Source of the DNA: Calothrix sp. PCC 6303
GTDB lineage: Bacteria; Cyanobacteriota; Cyanobacteriia; Cyanobacteriales; Nostocaceae
Direction of reading: 5' to 3'
NCBI RefSeq assembly: GCF_000317435.1
Contig: NC_019751.1
Span: forward strand, 6,386,001-6,450,000
Length of the DNA: 64,000 bases
Below, piece by piece: positions 1-10,910 of this stretch. The translations under genes and the position numbers were made by a program. The notes beneath the pieces are model-generated. The model was given only the letters and a program-made list of their open reading frames with translations, made no database searches and was not told the DNA's origin. Positions within the stretch are counted from its first letter, which is position 1; each line of letters begins with the position of its first letter.

Positions 1-260
1 AGCGCAAAATGGTTCTTGTTGAGGCTTTGCTAAATTTACAATCCCAAGGAAAAATATTTAACACATTTTCCTTGGTTAGTCAAGATTAAATTGAACATTA
101 TGATTATTTTGTATGGATTATGGAAATTAAGATTTAATTAACTGAACAGTAAAATTTGTTAAATTTCGACACAAGATAAAGAATCTTTAAAGAGGTAACG
201 GAAAACAAAAGTTTATGCTATTCAGGAATCGGGTGAATTTCCTGAAGAAGCATAAAACCT
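1..260. other. AT-rich left edge, no gene seen
   Basis: AT-rich stretch downstream of rimI. I see no convincing coding region, RNA gene or terminator. The short reading frame that starts at 215 is antisense to rimI and looks like chance. Confidence 0.5.
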
Positions 261-833
261 CTAGGAAGACTGATTGTTGTTTCCCAATTCAGGAATTTGC
301 CAGCCGGATAGACGTAAGCGATCGCATACTAGAGTTTGCCATTGTGCGAGGGTGGTTTGGAATTTGGGGTATTGGATGTCTCCCAGCCACAGAATAAGGG
401 CATCTTCCCCATTATCTTGGTAATAGCGTCGTCGTCTACCAGCAGTTTTGAAACCAAACTTGGTGTAAAGGGAAATAGCTTCCACATTAGAAACCCTAAC
501 TTCAAGAGTGGCTCGTTCCAAACCGCGATCGCAAGCTGTACTCAACAGGTAAAATAGCATCGCTTGACCTAATCCTTGCCCTTGGAACTGGGGATCAACT
601 GCCACAATAGTGATATGTGCTTCTTCTAAAATTGACCAAAAACACCCCATAGCCAAAAGTTTAAGCTCAGAGCCAGCACAATACAAGCCAAGTAGATCAC
701 TATTTGGGCTACCAAGTTCCCGTTGATACCCTTCTAAAGTCCATAAACCACCGAAACAGGCTTGATCTAATTCTAGAACTGCACCCAGGTGTTGTTCTGT
801 CAATGACTGAATTTCTAAATTTACTGTGTTCAC
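261..833 (-). CDS. rimI: Ribosomal protein alanine N-acetyltransferase (RimI-type GNAT)
   Basis: A 190-residue GNAT acyltransferase expected to move an acetyl group from acetyl-CoA to the N-terminus of a ribosomal protein (bS18 in E. coli). The acetyl-CoA loop QFQGQGLG is at residues 82-89. The family pattern EVRVSN...A..LY.K.GF follows at 111-128. RimI proteins are about 150 residues, so the C-terminus here carries some 35 extra residues of unclear role. The gene is divergent from lysA with a 500-base spacer. The GNAT fold is certain; the exact substrate is inferred from family resemblance. Confidence 0.85.
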   Translation of the reverse strand: MNTVNLEIQSLTEQHLGAVLELDQACFGGLWTLEGYQRELGSPNSDLLGLYCAGSELKLLAMGCFWSILEEAHITIVAVDPQFQGQGLGQAMLFYLLSTACDRGLERATLEVRVSNVEAISLYTKFGFKTAGRRRRYYQDNGEDALILWLGDIQYPKFQTTLAQWQTLVCDRLRLSGWQIPELGNNNQSS

Positions 834-1339
834 ACGTACTTGAAGAAGTTACAATGCCTCGATAGACTGGAAAATGTGGCATTTTTTAAACCCTAGAATT
901 AAATCCAGGTTTGAAGGTAGTGTATACCAAATTTTAGTCAGGTAGATTATCGATCAAGATAAAAATTGCTTTCGATATTCAGTTAACTAACCAAGAAAAC
1001 CCATCTCAGCGAAACTTCAAATTTATCAATTTGGAGCGTAGTAGATTAAAAAAAACAGTTAACATGCGATGGTTCAGCTAGGGCTTTAGTGGGACTATAA
1101 ACAAGTTACTATTTTTTTGCTGACCGGAAGAGGCAGGGGGAAAAAGTCCTATCAAGATCTACGTGGAGCGGAACATCACAGCTAGCTACGTCCTTATAGG
1201 ACATTTATACAGGGCAAACGATATATCCTCCATCCCAATGATCTGTCCCCTGCTCACTTTTCGCTTGTTGACCAACTTAATACATTTCTCGGACTTGCCA
1301 ACTACCTATAATTTTAGCTAAGGACAAGATTAAATCGTT
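834..1339. other. rimI-lysA intergenic region with an inverted repeat
   Basis: A 506-base divergent spacer that must hold the promoters of rimI and lysA. It contains an inverted repeat: GTCCTAT at 1146-1152 and ATAGGAC at 1196-1202, with an inner ACGT/ACGT pairing. This could fold in the lysA leader or act as an operator. I do not recognise a lysine riboswitch or any other known element. Confidence 0.4.
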
Positions 1340-2737
1340 ATGGTATCGACTCACCCAGTAGGGGTTCAAAATTCTGGTAAAAAGTATTTACCTCAATCCC
1401 CAATTGATCATCCAGGGATTTCCCCAAATCAATCGTTGTTACCTTTGACAGCACAAGTCAACAGCAGCGACCATTTAGAAATTGGTGGTTGTGATGTCAA
1501 ACAATTGGTTGAGCAATTTGGCTCACCGCTGTATATTCTTGATGAAGAAACCCTGCGTACTGCATGTCGTCAATACCGCGATAGTTTGAAGCTGTACTAC
1601 CCAGGAGAATCTCAGGTATTGTATGCATCTAAAGCTTGGAGTTGTTTAGCTGTTTGCGCGATCGCATCTAGCGAAGGATTGGGTATTGATGTTGTTTCTG
1701 GTGGGGAACTACACACAGCACTCACCGCAGGAGTAGACCCAGATAAAATCTATTTACATGGCAATAACAAATCTACCGAAGAATTGACATTTGCCATCGA
1801 TTCCAACTGTACCATTGTTGTTGATAACTGGTATGAATTGGAAACCTTGGTAAAACTAGGTAGTGCAGCAAAACCTGTGAGAATCATGTTGCGTCTCACT
1901 CCAGGAATCGAATGTCATACCCATGAATATATTCGCACGGGACATTTAGATAGTAAATTTGGGTTTCATCCTGAACAACTTGCAGAAGTCTTCGCTTTCG
2001 TAAGTCAGCAAGATACTCTCAATTGTATTGGAGTTCATGCTCACATCGGTTCCCAAATTTTTGAGCGTCAACCCCACCGAGATTTAGCAGCAGTAATGGT
2101 GCAGTGGTTAAGCTTGGCAAAGAACCACGGATTAGATATTAGCGAATTAAATGTTGGTGGTGGATTGGGAATTAGATACACCGAATCGGATGATCCCCCA
2201 AGCATTGAAGAGTGGGTAAAACCAATTTGCGAAGTAATTAAAACTGCATGTGAGCAGGAAAATATTCCTTTGCCGAAGCTACTTTGTGAGCCAGGACGCT
2301 CTTTAATTGCCACATCTTGTGTAACTGCTTATACAATAGGCTCATCTAAAGAAATTCCTGGAATTCGTACTTATATCACCATTGATGGGGGAATGTCAGA
2401 TAATCCCCGTCCAATTACTTATCAATCTGTGTATCGTGCAGTACTAGCTAATAAAATGTCTGCCTCAGCCACAGAAACCGTCACAGTCGCTGGGAAGCAT
2501 TGCGAATCAGGAGATATCTTGATAAAAAATGCCCAACTTCCCAAAACTCAACCGGGGGATATTCTCGTTGTTAATGCAACTGGCGCATACAATTACAGTA
2601 TGTCCTCAAATTATAATCGTTTGGCTCGTCCCGCAGCAGTCTTAGTTCGCAATGGCGAAGCAAATTTAATTTTACGTCGTGAGAATTATCAGGATTTGAT
2701 TCGACAAGACTGTATTCCTGAAAGATTAAAGAAATAG
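1340..2737 (+). CDS. lysA: Diaminopimelate decarboxylase
   Basis: Catalyses the last step of lysine synthesis, meso-diaminopimelate to L-lysine plus CO2, with PLP. It is a fold-type III (alanine racemase-like) enzyme of 465 residues. The PLP lysine is K98 in YASKAW. HIGSQI lies at 235-240, the glycine-rich phosphate loop NVGGGLG at 271-277, EPGRS at 317-321 and the active-site Cys in CESGD at 388-392. The first 45 or so residues are a non-conserved extension typical of cyanobacterial LysA. It heads a same-strand series lysA-cdaA-uppS, with a spacer of about 180 bases before cdaA. Confidence 0.95.
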   Translation: MVSTHPVGVQNSGKKYLPQSPIDHPGISPNQSLLPLTAQVNSSDHLEIGGCDVKQLVEQFGSPLYILDEETLRTACRQYRDSLKLYYPGESQVLYASKAWSCLAVCAIASSEGLGIDVVSGGELHTALTAGVDPDKIYLHGNNKSTEELTFAIDSNCTIVVDNWYELETLVKLGSAAKPVRIMLRLTPGIECHTHEYIRTGHLDSKFGFHPEQLAEVFAFVSQQDTLNCIGVHAHIGSQIFERQPHRDLAAVMVQWLSLAKNHGLDISELNVGGGLGIRYTESDDPPSIEEWVKPICEVIKTACEQENIPLPKLLCEPGRSLIATSCVTAYTIGSSKEIPGIRTYITIDGGMSDNPRPITYQSVYRAVLANKMSASATETVTVAGKHCESGDILIKNAQLPKTQPGDILVVNATGAYNYSMSSNYNRLARPAAVLVRNGEANLILRRENYQDLIRQDCIPERLKK

Positions 2738-2919
2738 TCAGGAAACATAACTCAGAAGTCAGAATAATTGGCAATTTTGCGGATCTGAAAATAACGAGCT
2801 AGTTAAGGAAAATTAAAAACTTAATAAAATCTACGGTATTTTCTCCCAATAACTGACAACTGATAACTGATAACTGACCTACTATTGACAATTAATTGTG
2901 AAGATTGAATCCAGATGTC

Positions 2920-3843
2920 ATGGGAGATTGGTGGAAGCAATGGCTGATAACCTTCGGACAGTCGCACTCCTTGCTGCTGAAGACTCTGGATGTTGCATTG
3001 GTGTTAGCACTGATATATGTCATGCTAGTTCTGATCAATGAGCGGCGAACACTGTGGATGGTGCGGGGTTTTATCGTTCTGATGCTTGCCTCCGCACTGA
3101 GTCATCAGTGGGGGCTAGAATTGTTAAATTTTGTACTGGAGAAATTGGTCATTGGCTGTGCAGTGGCAATGGCAGTTGCCCTTCAGTCGGAATTTCGCAA
3201 ATTTTTAGAACGCTTAGGTCGCGGAGAGTTGCGCCAGTTATTCCAGCCTGCTAATTTGGCGCTACCGAAGTCAGATAGTGTAATTGATGAAATTGTCGAA
3301 GCAGTAAAAGAACTGTCAAAAAACCGGATTGGCGCGTTATTAATTGTAGAAACTACTGGTGCCATTGATGAGCGGGATTTTTCCGTACCTGGTGTCAAGC
3401 TGAATGCGGAAGTTTCTAAGGAACTAATCCAAACTATTTTTCAGCCGAAGACATTGTTACACGACGGTGCTACATTAATACGTGGCTCGCGGATCGTGGC
3501 ATCAGGTATAATTTTGCCGCTTTCGGGACGCACAGCCTCGCGCCAGTTGGGAACACGCCATCGGGCGGCGATGGGTATTACTGAGCGGGTCGAAAACTGC
3601 ATTTGTGTGGTTGTTTCGGAAGAGACAGGTTCTATTTCTCTCGCAGAAAGGGGAATCTTAAATAGACCACTCACTATTGTGAAGCTAAAAGAAGGTTTGG
3701 AGGATATATTGTCACCAACAGTTGATCGGGAAGCTGTAGCACCTGGTTTACTGAGTTTGGGAAAAACAATTATTACCCGTGTAGTTTCTTTTATTTCACG
3801 TTTACTCGGACTACCATCGACCGCATCTCGAGATAAAAAATGA
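2920..3843 (+). CDS. cdaA: Diadenylate cyclase (c-di-AMP synthase, CdaA type)
   Basis: Makes cyclic di-AMP from two ATP. An N-terminal membrane part with about three helices (residues 20-90) precedes the DAC domain. The catalytic DGA motif is in LLHDGATL at about 182-184 and the RHR motif in GTRHRAAMG at about 213-215, both intact. I start at the ATG at 2920 (MGDWWKQW); the frame extends to a TTG at 2905. The stop overlaps the uppS start by four bases (ATGA), so the two are translationally coupled. The pairing with lysA and uppS suggests a link to cell-wall and osmotic homeostasis, which is inference. Confidence 0.93.
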   Translation: MGDWWKQWLITFGQSHSLLLKTLDVALVLALIYVMLVLINERRTLWMVRGFIVLMLASALSHQWGLELLNFVLEKLVIGCAVAMAVALQSEFRKFLERLGRGELRQLFQPANLALPKSDSVIDEIVEAVKELSKNRIGALLIVETTGAIDERDFSVPGVKLNAEVSKELIQTIFQPKTLLHDGATLIRGSRIVASGIILPLSGRTASRQLGTRHRAAMGITERVENCICVVVSEETGSISLAERGILNRPLTIVKLKEGLEDILSPTVDREAVAPGLLSLGKTIITRVVSFISRLLGLPSTASRDKK

Positions 3844-4589
3844 CAGCACAAACAGCTAAACTGCGAGTTTTACCTCCCGATTTAAAACCAGAATATTTAC
3901 CCAAACACGTTGCGGTAATTTGTGATGGTAATGGTCGGTGGGCAAAACGTCGCGGATTACCCAGAATTATGGGTCATAAACAGGGTGTAGAAGCGCTGAA
4001 AGCTGCGCTTCGCACCTGTAATGATTGGGGAATTTCAGCCCTCACAGCCTATGCTTTTTCGACGGAGAACTGGAAACGACCTCAAGAAGAAGTTGATTTT
4101 TTGATGAGTTTGTTTCAAGTGGTTTTGCGTCAAGAGTTACGGGAGATGATTAAGGAAAATGTGCGAATTAAATTTGCTGGTGACTTAGAGGCACTACCTT
4201 CTTCCTTGCAAAAGCAAATTTATGCGGCGATGGAGGAGACAAAAGATAATCCAGGGATTCAATTTACGGTGGCGACAAATTATGGTGGACGGCAGGAGAT
4301 ACTGTCTGCTTGTCGCGCGATCGCATCTCAGGTAGAACAGGGATTATTGAAAGCCGACGAAATCGACGAAGATGTTTTTGAACGTCATCTTTACACTGTG
4401 GGTGTGAGCGATCCAGATTTATTGATTCGTACCAGCGGCGAGATGCGGATTAGTAATTTTTTACTGTGGCAAATTGCTTACACAGAAATTTATGTTACGG
4501 ATACACTGTGGCCCGATTTCGACCGCGACGAATTCCACCGCGCTCTGTCATCTTATCAACAACGCGATCGCCGATTTGGAAAAATCTAG
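3840..4589 (+). CDS. uppS: Isoprenyl transferase (undecaprenyl diphosphate synthase)
   Basis: A cis-prenyltransferase that extends farnesyl diphosphate with isopentenyl diphosphate to give the lipid carrier for peptidoglycan and glycans. It has 249 residues, the normal length. The substrate-binding motif [11 protein letters not shown] has its catalytic Asp at residue 29, and [15 protein letters not shown] near the C-terminus is the second family signature. The start overlaps the cdaA stop by ATGA. The C-rich run just downstream (about 4628-4665) may belong to the repeat family seen elsewhere in the window. Confidence 0.95.
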   Translation: MTAQTAKLRVLPPDLKPEYLPKHVAVICDGNGRWAKRRGLPRIMGHKQGVEALKAALRTCNDWGISALTAYAFSTENWKRPQEEVDFLMSLFQVVLRQELREMIKENVRIKFAGDLEALPSSLQKQIYAAMEETKDNPGIQFTVATNYGGRQEILSACRAIASQVEQGLLKADEIDEDVFERHLYTVGVSDPDLLIRTSGEMRISNFLLWQIAYTEIYVTDTLWPDFDRDEFHRALSSYQQRDRRFGKI

Positions 4590-4680
4590 AAAAATCTAGC
4601 TGCTACTGGAGAGCAAGGGTAAATAGGATTTCTCCCCTCTGCTCCCCGCTCCCTGCCCCAAGTCCTTTTTTTGCAGTCGG

Positions 4681-4959
4681 TTATGGTCCGGAAAATACTG
4701 CTTCTTCAATATCTTGACGACTTAGTGAATATTTAAACGAACGTTGGATATCTTGTTTTCCTTCTCCAACTCCAATATACCTGACTGTTATTTGCTCAAT
4801 ATCTAACCACAGTTCGGCTTGCCAGGTACCATAAGATAAGTGCCAGCAATGCAGTTGCTGCTCGTCTTGCTTGCAACCTCTTTCCTGTAGCCATTGTTCT
4901 ATTTGTGGCAAAGTATGGTTGTATAACGGTGTTTCTACTGGCAGAAGAGACATAAGCAA
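4681..4959 (-). CDS. DUF3143 family protein
   Basis: A small 92-residue protein. It resembles the cyanobacterial DUF3143 family through PLYNHTLPQIEQWLQERGC at the N-terminus, the block QLHCWHLSYGTWQAELWLD in the middle, and a C-terminal FKYSLSRQDIEEAVFSGP. No enzyme motif is visible and no function is known. Translation may begin at the first or third codon, both Met. It lies 166 bases downstream of the J-domain gene on the same strand, an order I believe recurs in cyanobacteria, so the two may be co-transcribed. Confidence 0.8.
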   Translation of the reverse strand: MLMSLLPVETPLYNHTLPQIEQWLQERGCKQDEQQLHCWHLSYGTWQAELWLDIEQITVRYIGVGEGKQDIQRSFKYSLSRQDIEEAVFSGP

Positions 4960-5125
4960 GTTTAATTTTCAAATCTGAGCAACATTAATAATATTAATAC
5001 TTATGTAGAAGATAGGAAGGAATCCTAGGAACTTCACTCAAGGTTTGAGTTAAGTGTTAATAATTTATATGACAAATTGTAGCTTTTATTGTTAATTATT
5101 CCTAGCGGAAAATAATCAATCGCTA

Positions 5126-5638
5126 TCAATAATAGTAATTTACTGTTGTGAAATAGATTGAAGTTACTTGTTGGCTAAGTGGCGAGAGTGCAGTATCACC
5201 ACGGATCAAGCCAATAGCGATCGCTAACAGCAAACAACCTATAATTGTCGCTGCCATGATAAATAGGGCAAAAACTTCCCCTTCGGAAAGTGGTCTATCT
5301 GTAGGATCGAGATAAGCTGACTTGCTTAAGTTCCGAGAATCAGAAACTGGTTGATTAAGATCAGTAGGAACCTGAATGACTTTGAAGCGCGAATAACCAA
5401 TTTTGATGTCGTAATTAAGACGACGTTCCGGATTACTCAGGGTTGCGTAAGCCTCATTAATTTCCTGAAACTTAACTGTGGCAATAGCAGTAGGTAAAGT
5501 TGTAGTATCAGGATGATAATTTTTACTTAGTTCTCGATAAGCATGGCGAATATCTATCACTGATGCCCAAGGATTTAATCCTAGCAAGGAGTAATAGTTG
5601 GGTTGGTTTCCGGGTAAAGCTTTTCCGTTTTCATTCAC
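5126..5638 (-). CDS. J-domain protein with a C-terminal membrane segment
   Basis: A 170-residue DnaJ-type co-chaperone. The J-domain covers residues 14-80 with the essential HPD at 42-44 in NYHPDTT, so it should stimulate an Hsp70 ATPase. A hydrophobic segment at about 125-147 (ALFIMAATIIGCLLLAIAIG) anchors it in a membrane. There is no Gly/Phe region or zinc domain, so it is a type III J-protein and not DnaJ itself. It would present Hsp70 to clients at the thylakoid or plasma membrane; the client is unknown. It lies 160 bases downstream of gyrB with a hairpin between them. Confidence 0.88.
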   Translation of the reverse strand: MNENGKALPGNQPNYYSLLGLNPWASVIDIRHAYRELSKNYHPDTTTLPTAIATVKFQEINEAYATLSNPERRLNYDIKIGYSRFKVIQVPTDLNQPVSDSRNLSKSAYLDPTDRPLSEGEVFALFIMAATIIGCLLLAIAIGLIRGDTALSPLSQQVTSIYFTTVNYYY

Positions 5639-5731
5639 GGTTGTTTGATTGATTTTGCATTCAAACTTCTTGATTATTCTAAGGCTTTTTTGTAGTTTTA
5701 AACAAGAATTTCAAGGTTTCTGCTAAAAGTA

Positions 5732-5764
5732 AAACCCTTGCAGAGAAATATTCTGCAAGGGTTT
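5732..5764 (-). terminator. Strong hairpin, probable gyrB terminator
   Basis: A perfect 13-bp inverted repeat: AAACCCTTGCAGA at 5732-5744 pairs with TCTGCAAGGGTTT at 5752-5764 across a 7-nt loop. It lies 37 bases past the gyrB stop. On the minus strand the stem ends in TTT and is followed by TACTTTT, a fair but imperfect U-tract. Confidence 0.75.
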
Positions 5765-5800
5765 GTATTAGTTAACTGATAAGTGATGACTGTTCACTGA

Positions 5801-8082
<2,282 letters not shown>

Positions 8083-9351
8083 ATGCCTGTGACTAATGTA
8101 CAACCGCAACTCAAACGAGAGTTAGGGGTTTTTGGTGCAACTTTGATGGGTTTGGGTTCCATTGTTGGGACGGGTGTATTTGTTAGTATTGGGATTGCTG
8201 CGGGAATTACTGGCTCTTCGGTGGTTTTGGCGGTGATAATTGCTGCTTTGGTGGCTACCTGTAATGGGCTGAATAGTGCCCAGTTGGCGGCTAGTCATCC
8301 TGTGAGTGGTGGTAGCTATGAATATGGTTACAAGTATCTAAATCCTGCTTTGGGGTTTACTGCTGGTTGGATGTTCTTGGTGGCAAAAACTGCCTCAGCG
8401 GCAACGGCAGCGTTAGGTTTTGCTGGTTATTTTGTTAATATTACAGGCTTAAATAGCAATTTAGTTGTTCCGATTGCCTTGGTGACAGTGGCAATCATAA
8501 CCATAATTGTATTGAGTGGTGTGCGTCGTTCTAATTTTGCTAACACCGTCATTGTGGCAATTACCTTGATATCTTTGGGATTTTTGATTCTTTTGTGTGT
8601 TCCCCCTGTCACCCAAGTCGGAATTAACAACTTTACGCCATTTTTTACAGGTTCTCCCCAAGATTTCCTCCAAGCAACCGCTTTAATGTTTGTTGCTTAT
8701 ACCGGATATGGACGAATTGCCACCATGGGAGAAGAAGCGCGATCGCCTAAACGAACTATCCCTATTGCTATGGTAGTCTGTTTATTAATTACCATGTTTA
8801 TCTACATCACAATTGCAACCGTAACAATTGGGGCTGTAGGTGCAGATATCCTAGGGAAAGCAGCGCCAGCACCCCTAGAAACAGTAGCCAGAATCTTAGG
8901 TGGCTCAGGTAGTGCTGGAGTACTAGCGGCAGGTGCCATGACAGCAATGCTAGGAGTATTACTCAACCTCATATTAGGCTTATCCCGCGTTCTTTTAGCC
9001 ATGGGGAGACGCAAAGACGCACCGAAAATCTTCGCCAAACTCAATCAAAAACAAACAACCCCCTATTATTCAGTACTATTCACCGGGAGTGCGATCGCAT
9101 TCCTGGTATTCTTAGGTAACGTCAAAACAACCTGGTCATTTAGCGCCTTCAGCGTCCTCATATATTACGCCATCACCAACCTAGCAGCAGCCAAACTCAA
9201 CTCCAAACAAAGACTCTACCCGAAATGGGTGGCATGGTTTGGCATCACATCCTGCATCTTCCTCGCATTCTGGGTAGAAACAGCAATTTGGCAAACAGGA
9301 CTAAGTTTAATCATCATCGGATTAATTTGGCACAAACTGAGACAAAAGTAG
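8083..9351 (+). CDS. Amino acid permease (APC superfamily)
   Basis: A 422-residue integral membrane transporter with about twelve hydrophobic helices. The first helix carries the unwound APC signature GLGSIVGTGVFVSIGIAAGI, and GYGRIATMGEEARSPKRTIP (helix 6 to loop) is a second family hallmark. It should import amino acids or related amines by proton or cation coupling in the plasma membrane. The substrate cannot be assigned. It has its own promoter region, opposite gyrB. A G-rich repeat begins directly after the stop codon. Confidence 0.88.
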   Translation: MPVTNVQPQLKRELGVFGATLMGLGSIVGTGVFVSIGIAAGITGSSVVLAVIIAALVATCNGLNSAQLAASHPVSGGSYEYGYKYLNPALGFTAGWMFLVAKTASAATAALGFAGYFVNITGLNSNLVVPIALVTVAIITIIVLSGVRRSNFANTVIVAITLISLGFLILLCVPPVTQVGINNFTPFFTGSPQDFLQATALMFVAYTGYGRIATMGEEARSPKRTIPIAMVVCLLITMFIYITIATVTIGAVGADILGKAAPAPLETVARILGGSGSAGVLAAGAMTAMLGVLLNLILGLSRVLLAMGRRKDAPKIFAKLNQKQTTPYYSVLFTGSAIAFLVFLGNVKTTWSFSAFSVLIYYAITNLAAAKLNSKQRLYPKWVAWFGITSCIFLAFWVETAIWQTGLSLIIIGLIWHKLRQK

Positions 9352-9392
9352 AGAGCAGGGGAGGCAGGGGAGATAGGGAGGCAGGGGGAGAT
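9350..9392. repeat. G-rich decamer repeat, left copy
   Basis: Several units like GGGGAGGCAG directly after the permease stop. The same unit appears in the opposite orientation at 9788-9870 and in a long array at 40130-40456. Together with the right copy it brackets the four-helix-bundle gene. Confidence 0.75.
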
Positions 9393-9778
9393 TAATGATT
9401 TCTCAACCAAGGCGATGGATTATTAATCATATTTACCAAACCGGACAAAACTTGGTTGTAATTTGCATAAACTTCTCTTCCTGCTTCTACACTCATGTAG
9501 TTGCATTTAACAGCAAATTCAATCCAAGTTTGAGTTTCAGCGGCTTCAGCCTCACAATCATTGAGTTTAGCAATAAAAGCTGCTTTGTAACGCCGTTTTC
9601 TCCATGCTTCGGCTAAATTAGCACAGACAGATCGTGAGGATCTGCGAATTTGGTCAGTTAACGAATATCTTTCCTCGACAGGGAACTTCTTTGATAACTC
9701 AAAAATTTCCATTGCTGTCTCAAAGGCAATTTTGTAAATTCCCAAATCTTTATGGTGTTTAATTACTTCTCTATTCAT
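9392..9778 (-). CDS. Four-helix bundle protein (S23 / 23S rRNA intervening-sequence family)
   Basis: A 128-residue helical protein. It has the family pattern DLGIYKIAFETAMEIFELSK near the start, then SLTDQIRRSSRSVCANLAEA at about 40-60, and ends with LVNMINNPSPWLRNH. Relatives (TIGR02436-like) are encoded by intervening sequences in 23S rRNA or as stand-alone genes next to mobile DNA. They form pentameric bundles and their role is unknown. The gene sits alone between inverted G-rich repeats, which suggests it arrived as a small cassette. Confidence 0.85.
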   Translation of the reverse strand: MNREVIKHHKDLGIYKIAFETAMEIFELSKKFPVEERYSLTDQIRRSSRSVCANLAEAWRKRRYKAAFIAKLNDCEAEAAETQTWIEFAVKCNYMSVEAGREVYANYNQVLSGLVNMINNPSPWLRNH

Positions 9779-9787
9779 TTTTTTGCC

Positions 9788-9870
9788 TTCCCTACCCCCC
9801 CTGCTTCCCCTGCTTCCCCTGCCTCCCCTGCCTCCCCTACCTCCCTACCTCCCCTGCCTCCCTGCCTCCT
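9788..9870. repeat. C-rich decamer repeat, right copy
   Basis: About eight units of CCCCTGCTTC or CCCCTGCCTC, ending right at the stop of the dgcN-like gene. It is in inverse orientation to the copy at 9350-9392. Low-complexity proline/leucine reading frames over it are artefacts. Confidence 0.85.
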
Positions 9871-10910
9871 CATCCCCGCATCACCGCATCCAACAACTTC
9901 CCAGCACCAAAGCGAATCACATCAGTACAGGGCAACCCCGTCTCCACCTCCACCTGATTCACAGCTTCCCTAGCTTCCTCCTCCCCTAAATTACCCGTAT
10001 TTAAAGCGATACCAACCACCGGAACCTTCGCAAATGCCCCCGCCCCAGCAGCAACCATTTCATACATCTTCACGACCTCAGCAAGTGGCGGAATTGGCAC
10101 CCCTTCCAGTACCTCCGTTTGTCCAGCCCGATGCACCAAAATCATCTGTGTGGGTTGAGAACCCCGTATCAAAGGTAACGTCGCCGTTGAACCTGGATGC
10201 AACAAAGATCCCTGTCCTTCAATTTGTAAAATATCGTTGTTTTTCCCAAATCGCACCACCATCTGTTCCACCGCACCCGCTGCATAATCTACCCGAATCG
10301 CATCCAAGGGAATACCATCCCCTTCCAACATGATTCCGGTTTGTCCAGTTGCCAGAAACTTAGAACGCCATCCCCGTAACTTGGAAGCGTGGTGTAATTC
10401 CAAACTAGTAGACATTTTTCCCACAGACATATCAGTTCCCACCGTCAACACTCTTCGACAGCTAAGATGACGGGCAATTCCTGAAGCTACACCCAAGTTT
10501 GGGGGTTCTTTGCGGACATCCCAAATTAATTGCCCTGGTTTCAAAAGTGACTTTAATTCGGGTATATTTGCTAAGGGAGTATGCAAGCCATTGACAATTG
10601 ACATCCCTGCTTGGATAGCATCCTTTAATTCATGCCAATAATCATCAGGTAAAGTTCCACCCTTGGGTGCAATCCCTATTACCAAAACTTCTGGGTTATA
10701 TCTTAAAGCTTCTGCGACTGAACCAACTATGGGTATATCTCGTTTAATCCCAGTCAACTCGGTTAAAGATTGACCAACACATTCTCGATCTATGGCAGTG
10801 ACAACCTGCGATTCACTATAGCGTAAGATGGACAAACCCGTTTTTCCGAGTCTTTCTTTGATTCCACCATGCAATAAAACTGCAACCTTTTGATTAAGCG
10901 CTAAACGCAC
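9870..10910 (-). CDS. dgcN: DUF1611 family protein, DgcN-like N-acetyltransferase
   Basis: A 346-residue DUF1611 protein. The C-terminal half carries a P-loop-like motif, VGTDMSVGKMSTSLELHHAS, at about 157-176. Members paired with a DgcA-type racemase have been named DgcN, a D-glutamate N-acetyltransferase of D-amino-acid use. Its start overlaps the epimerase stop by 17 bases, so the pair is one transcriptional unit. The family assignment is firm. The reaction in this organism is inferred only from the gene pairing. Confidence 0.8.
   Translation of the reverse strand: MRLALNQKVAVLLHGGIKERLGKTGLSILRYSESQVVTAIDRECVGQSLTELTGIKRDIPIVGSVAEALRYNPEVLVIGIAPKGGTLPDDYWHELKDAIQAGMSIVNGLHTPLANIPELKSLLKPGQLIWDVRKEPPNLGVASGIARHLSCRRVLTVGTDMSVGKMSTSLELHHASKLRGWRSKFLATGQTGIMLEGDGIPLDAIRVDYAAGAVEQMVVRFGKNNDILQIEGQGSLLHPGSTATLPLIRGSQPTQMILVHRAGQTEVLEGVPIPPLAEVVKMYEMVAAGAGAFAKVPVVGIALNTGNLGEEEAREAVNQVEVETGLPCTDVIRFGAGKLLDAVMRG

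Noticed and set aside
9752-9989. Pro/Leu/Ser-rich frames on the plus strand
   Set aside because: They are translations of the CCCCTGCCTC repeat and of sequence antisense to the dgcN-like gene.
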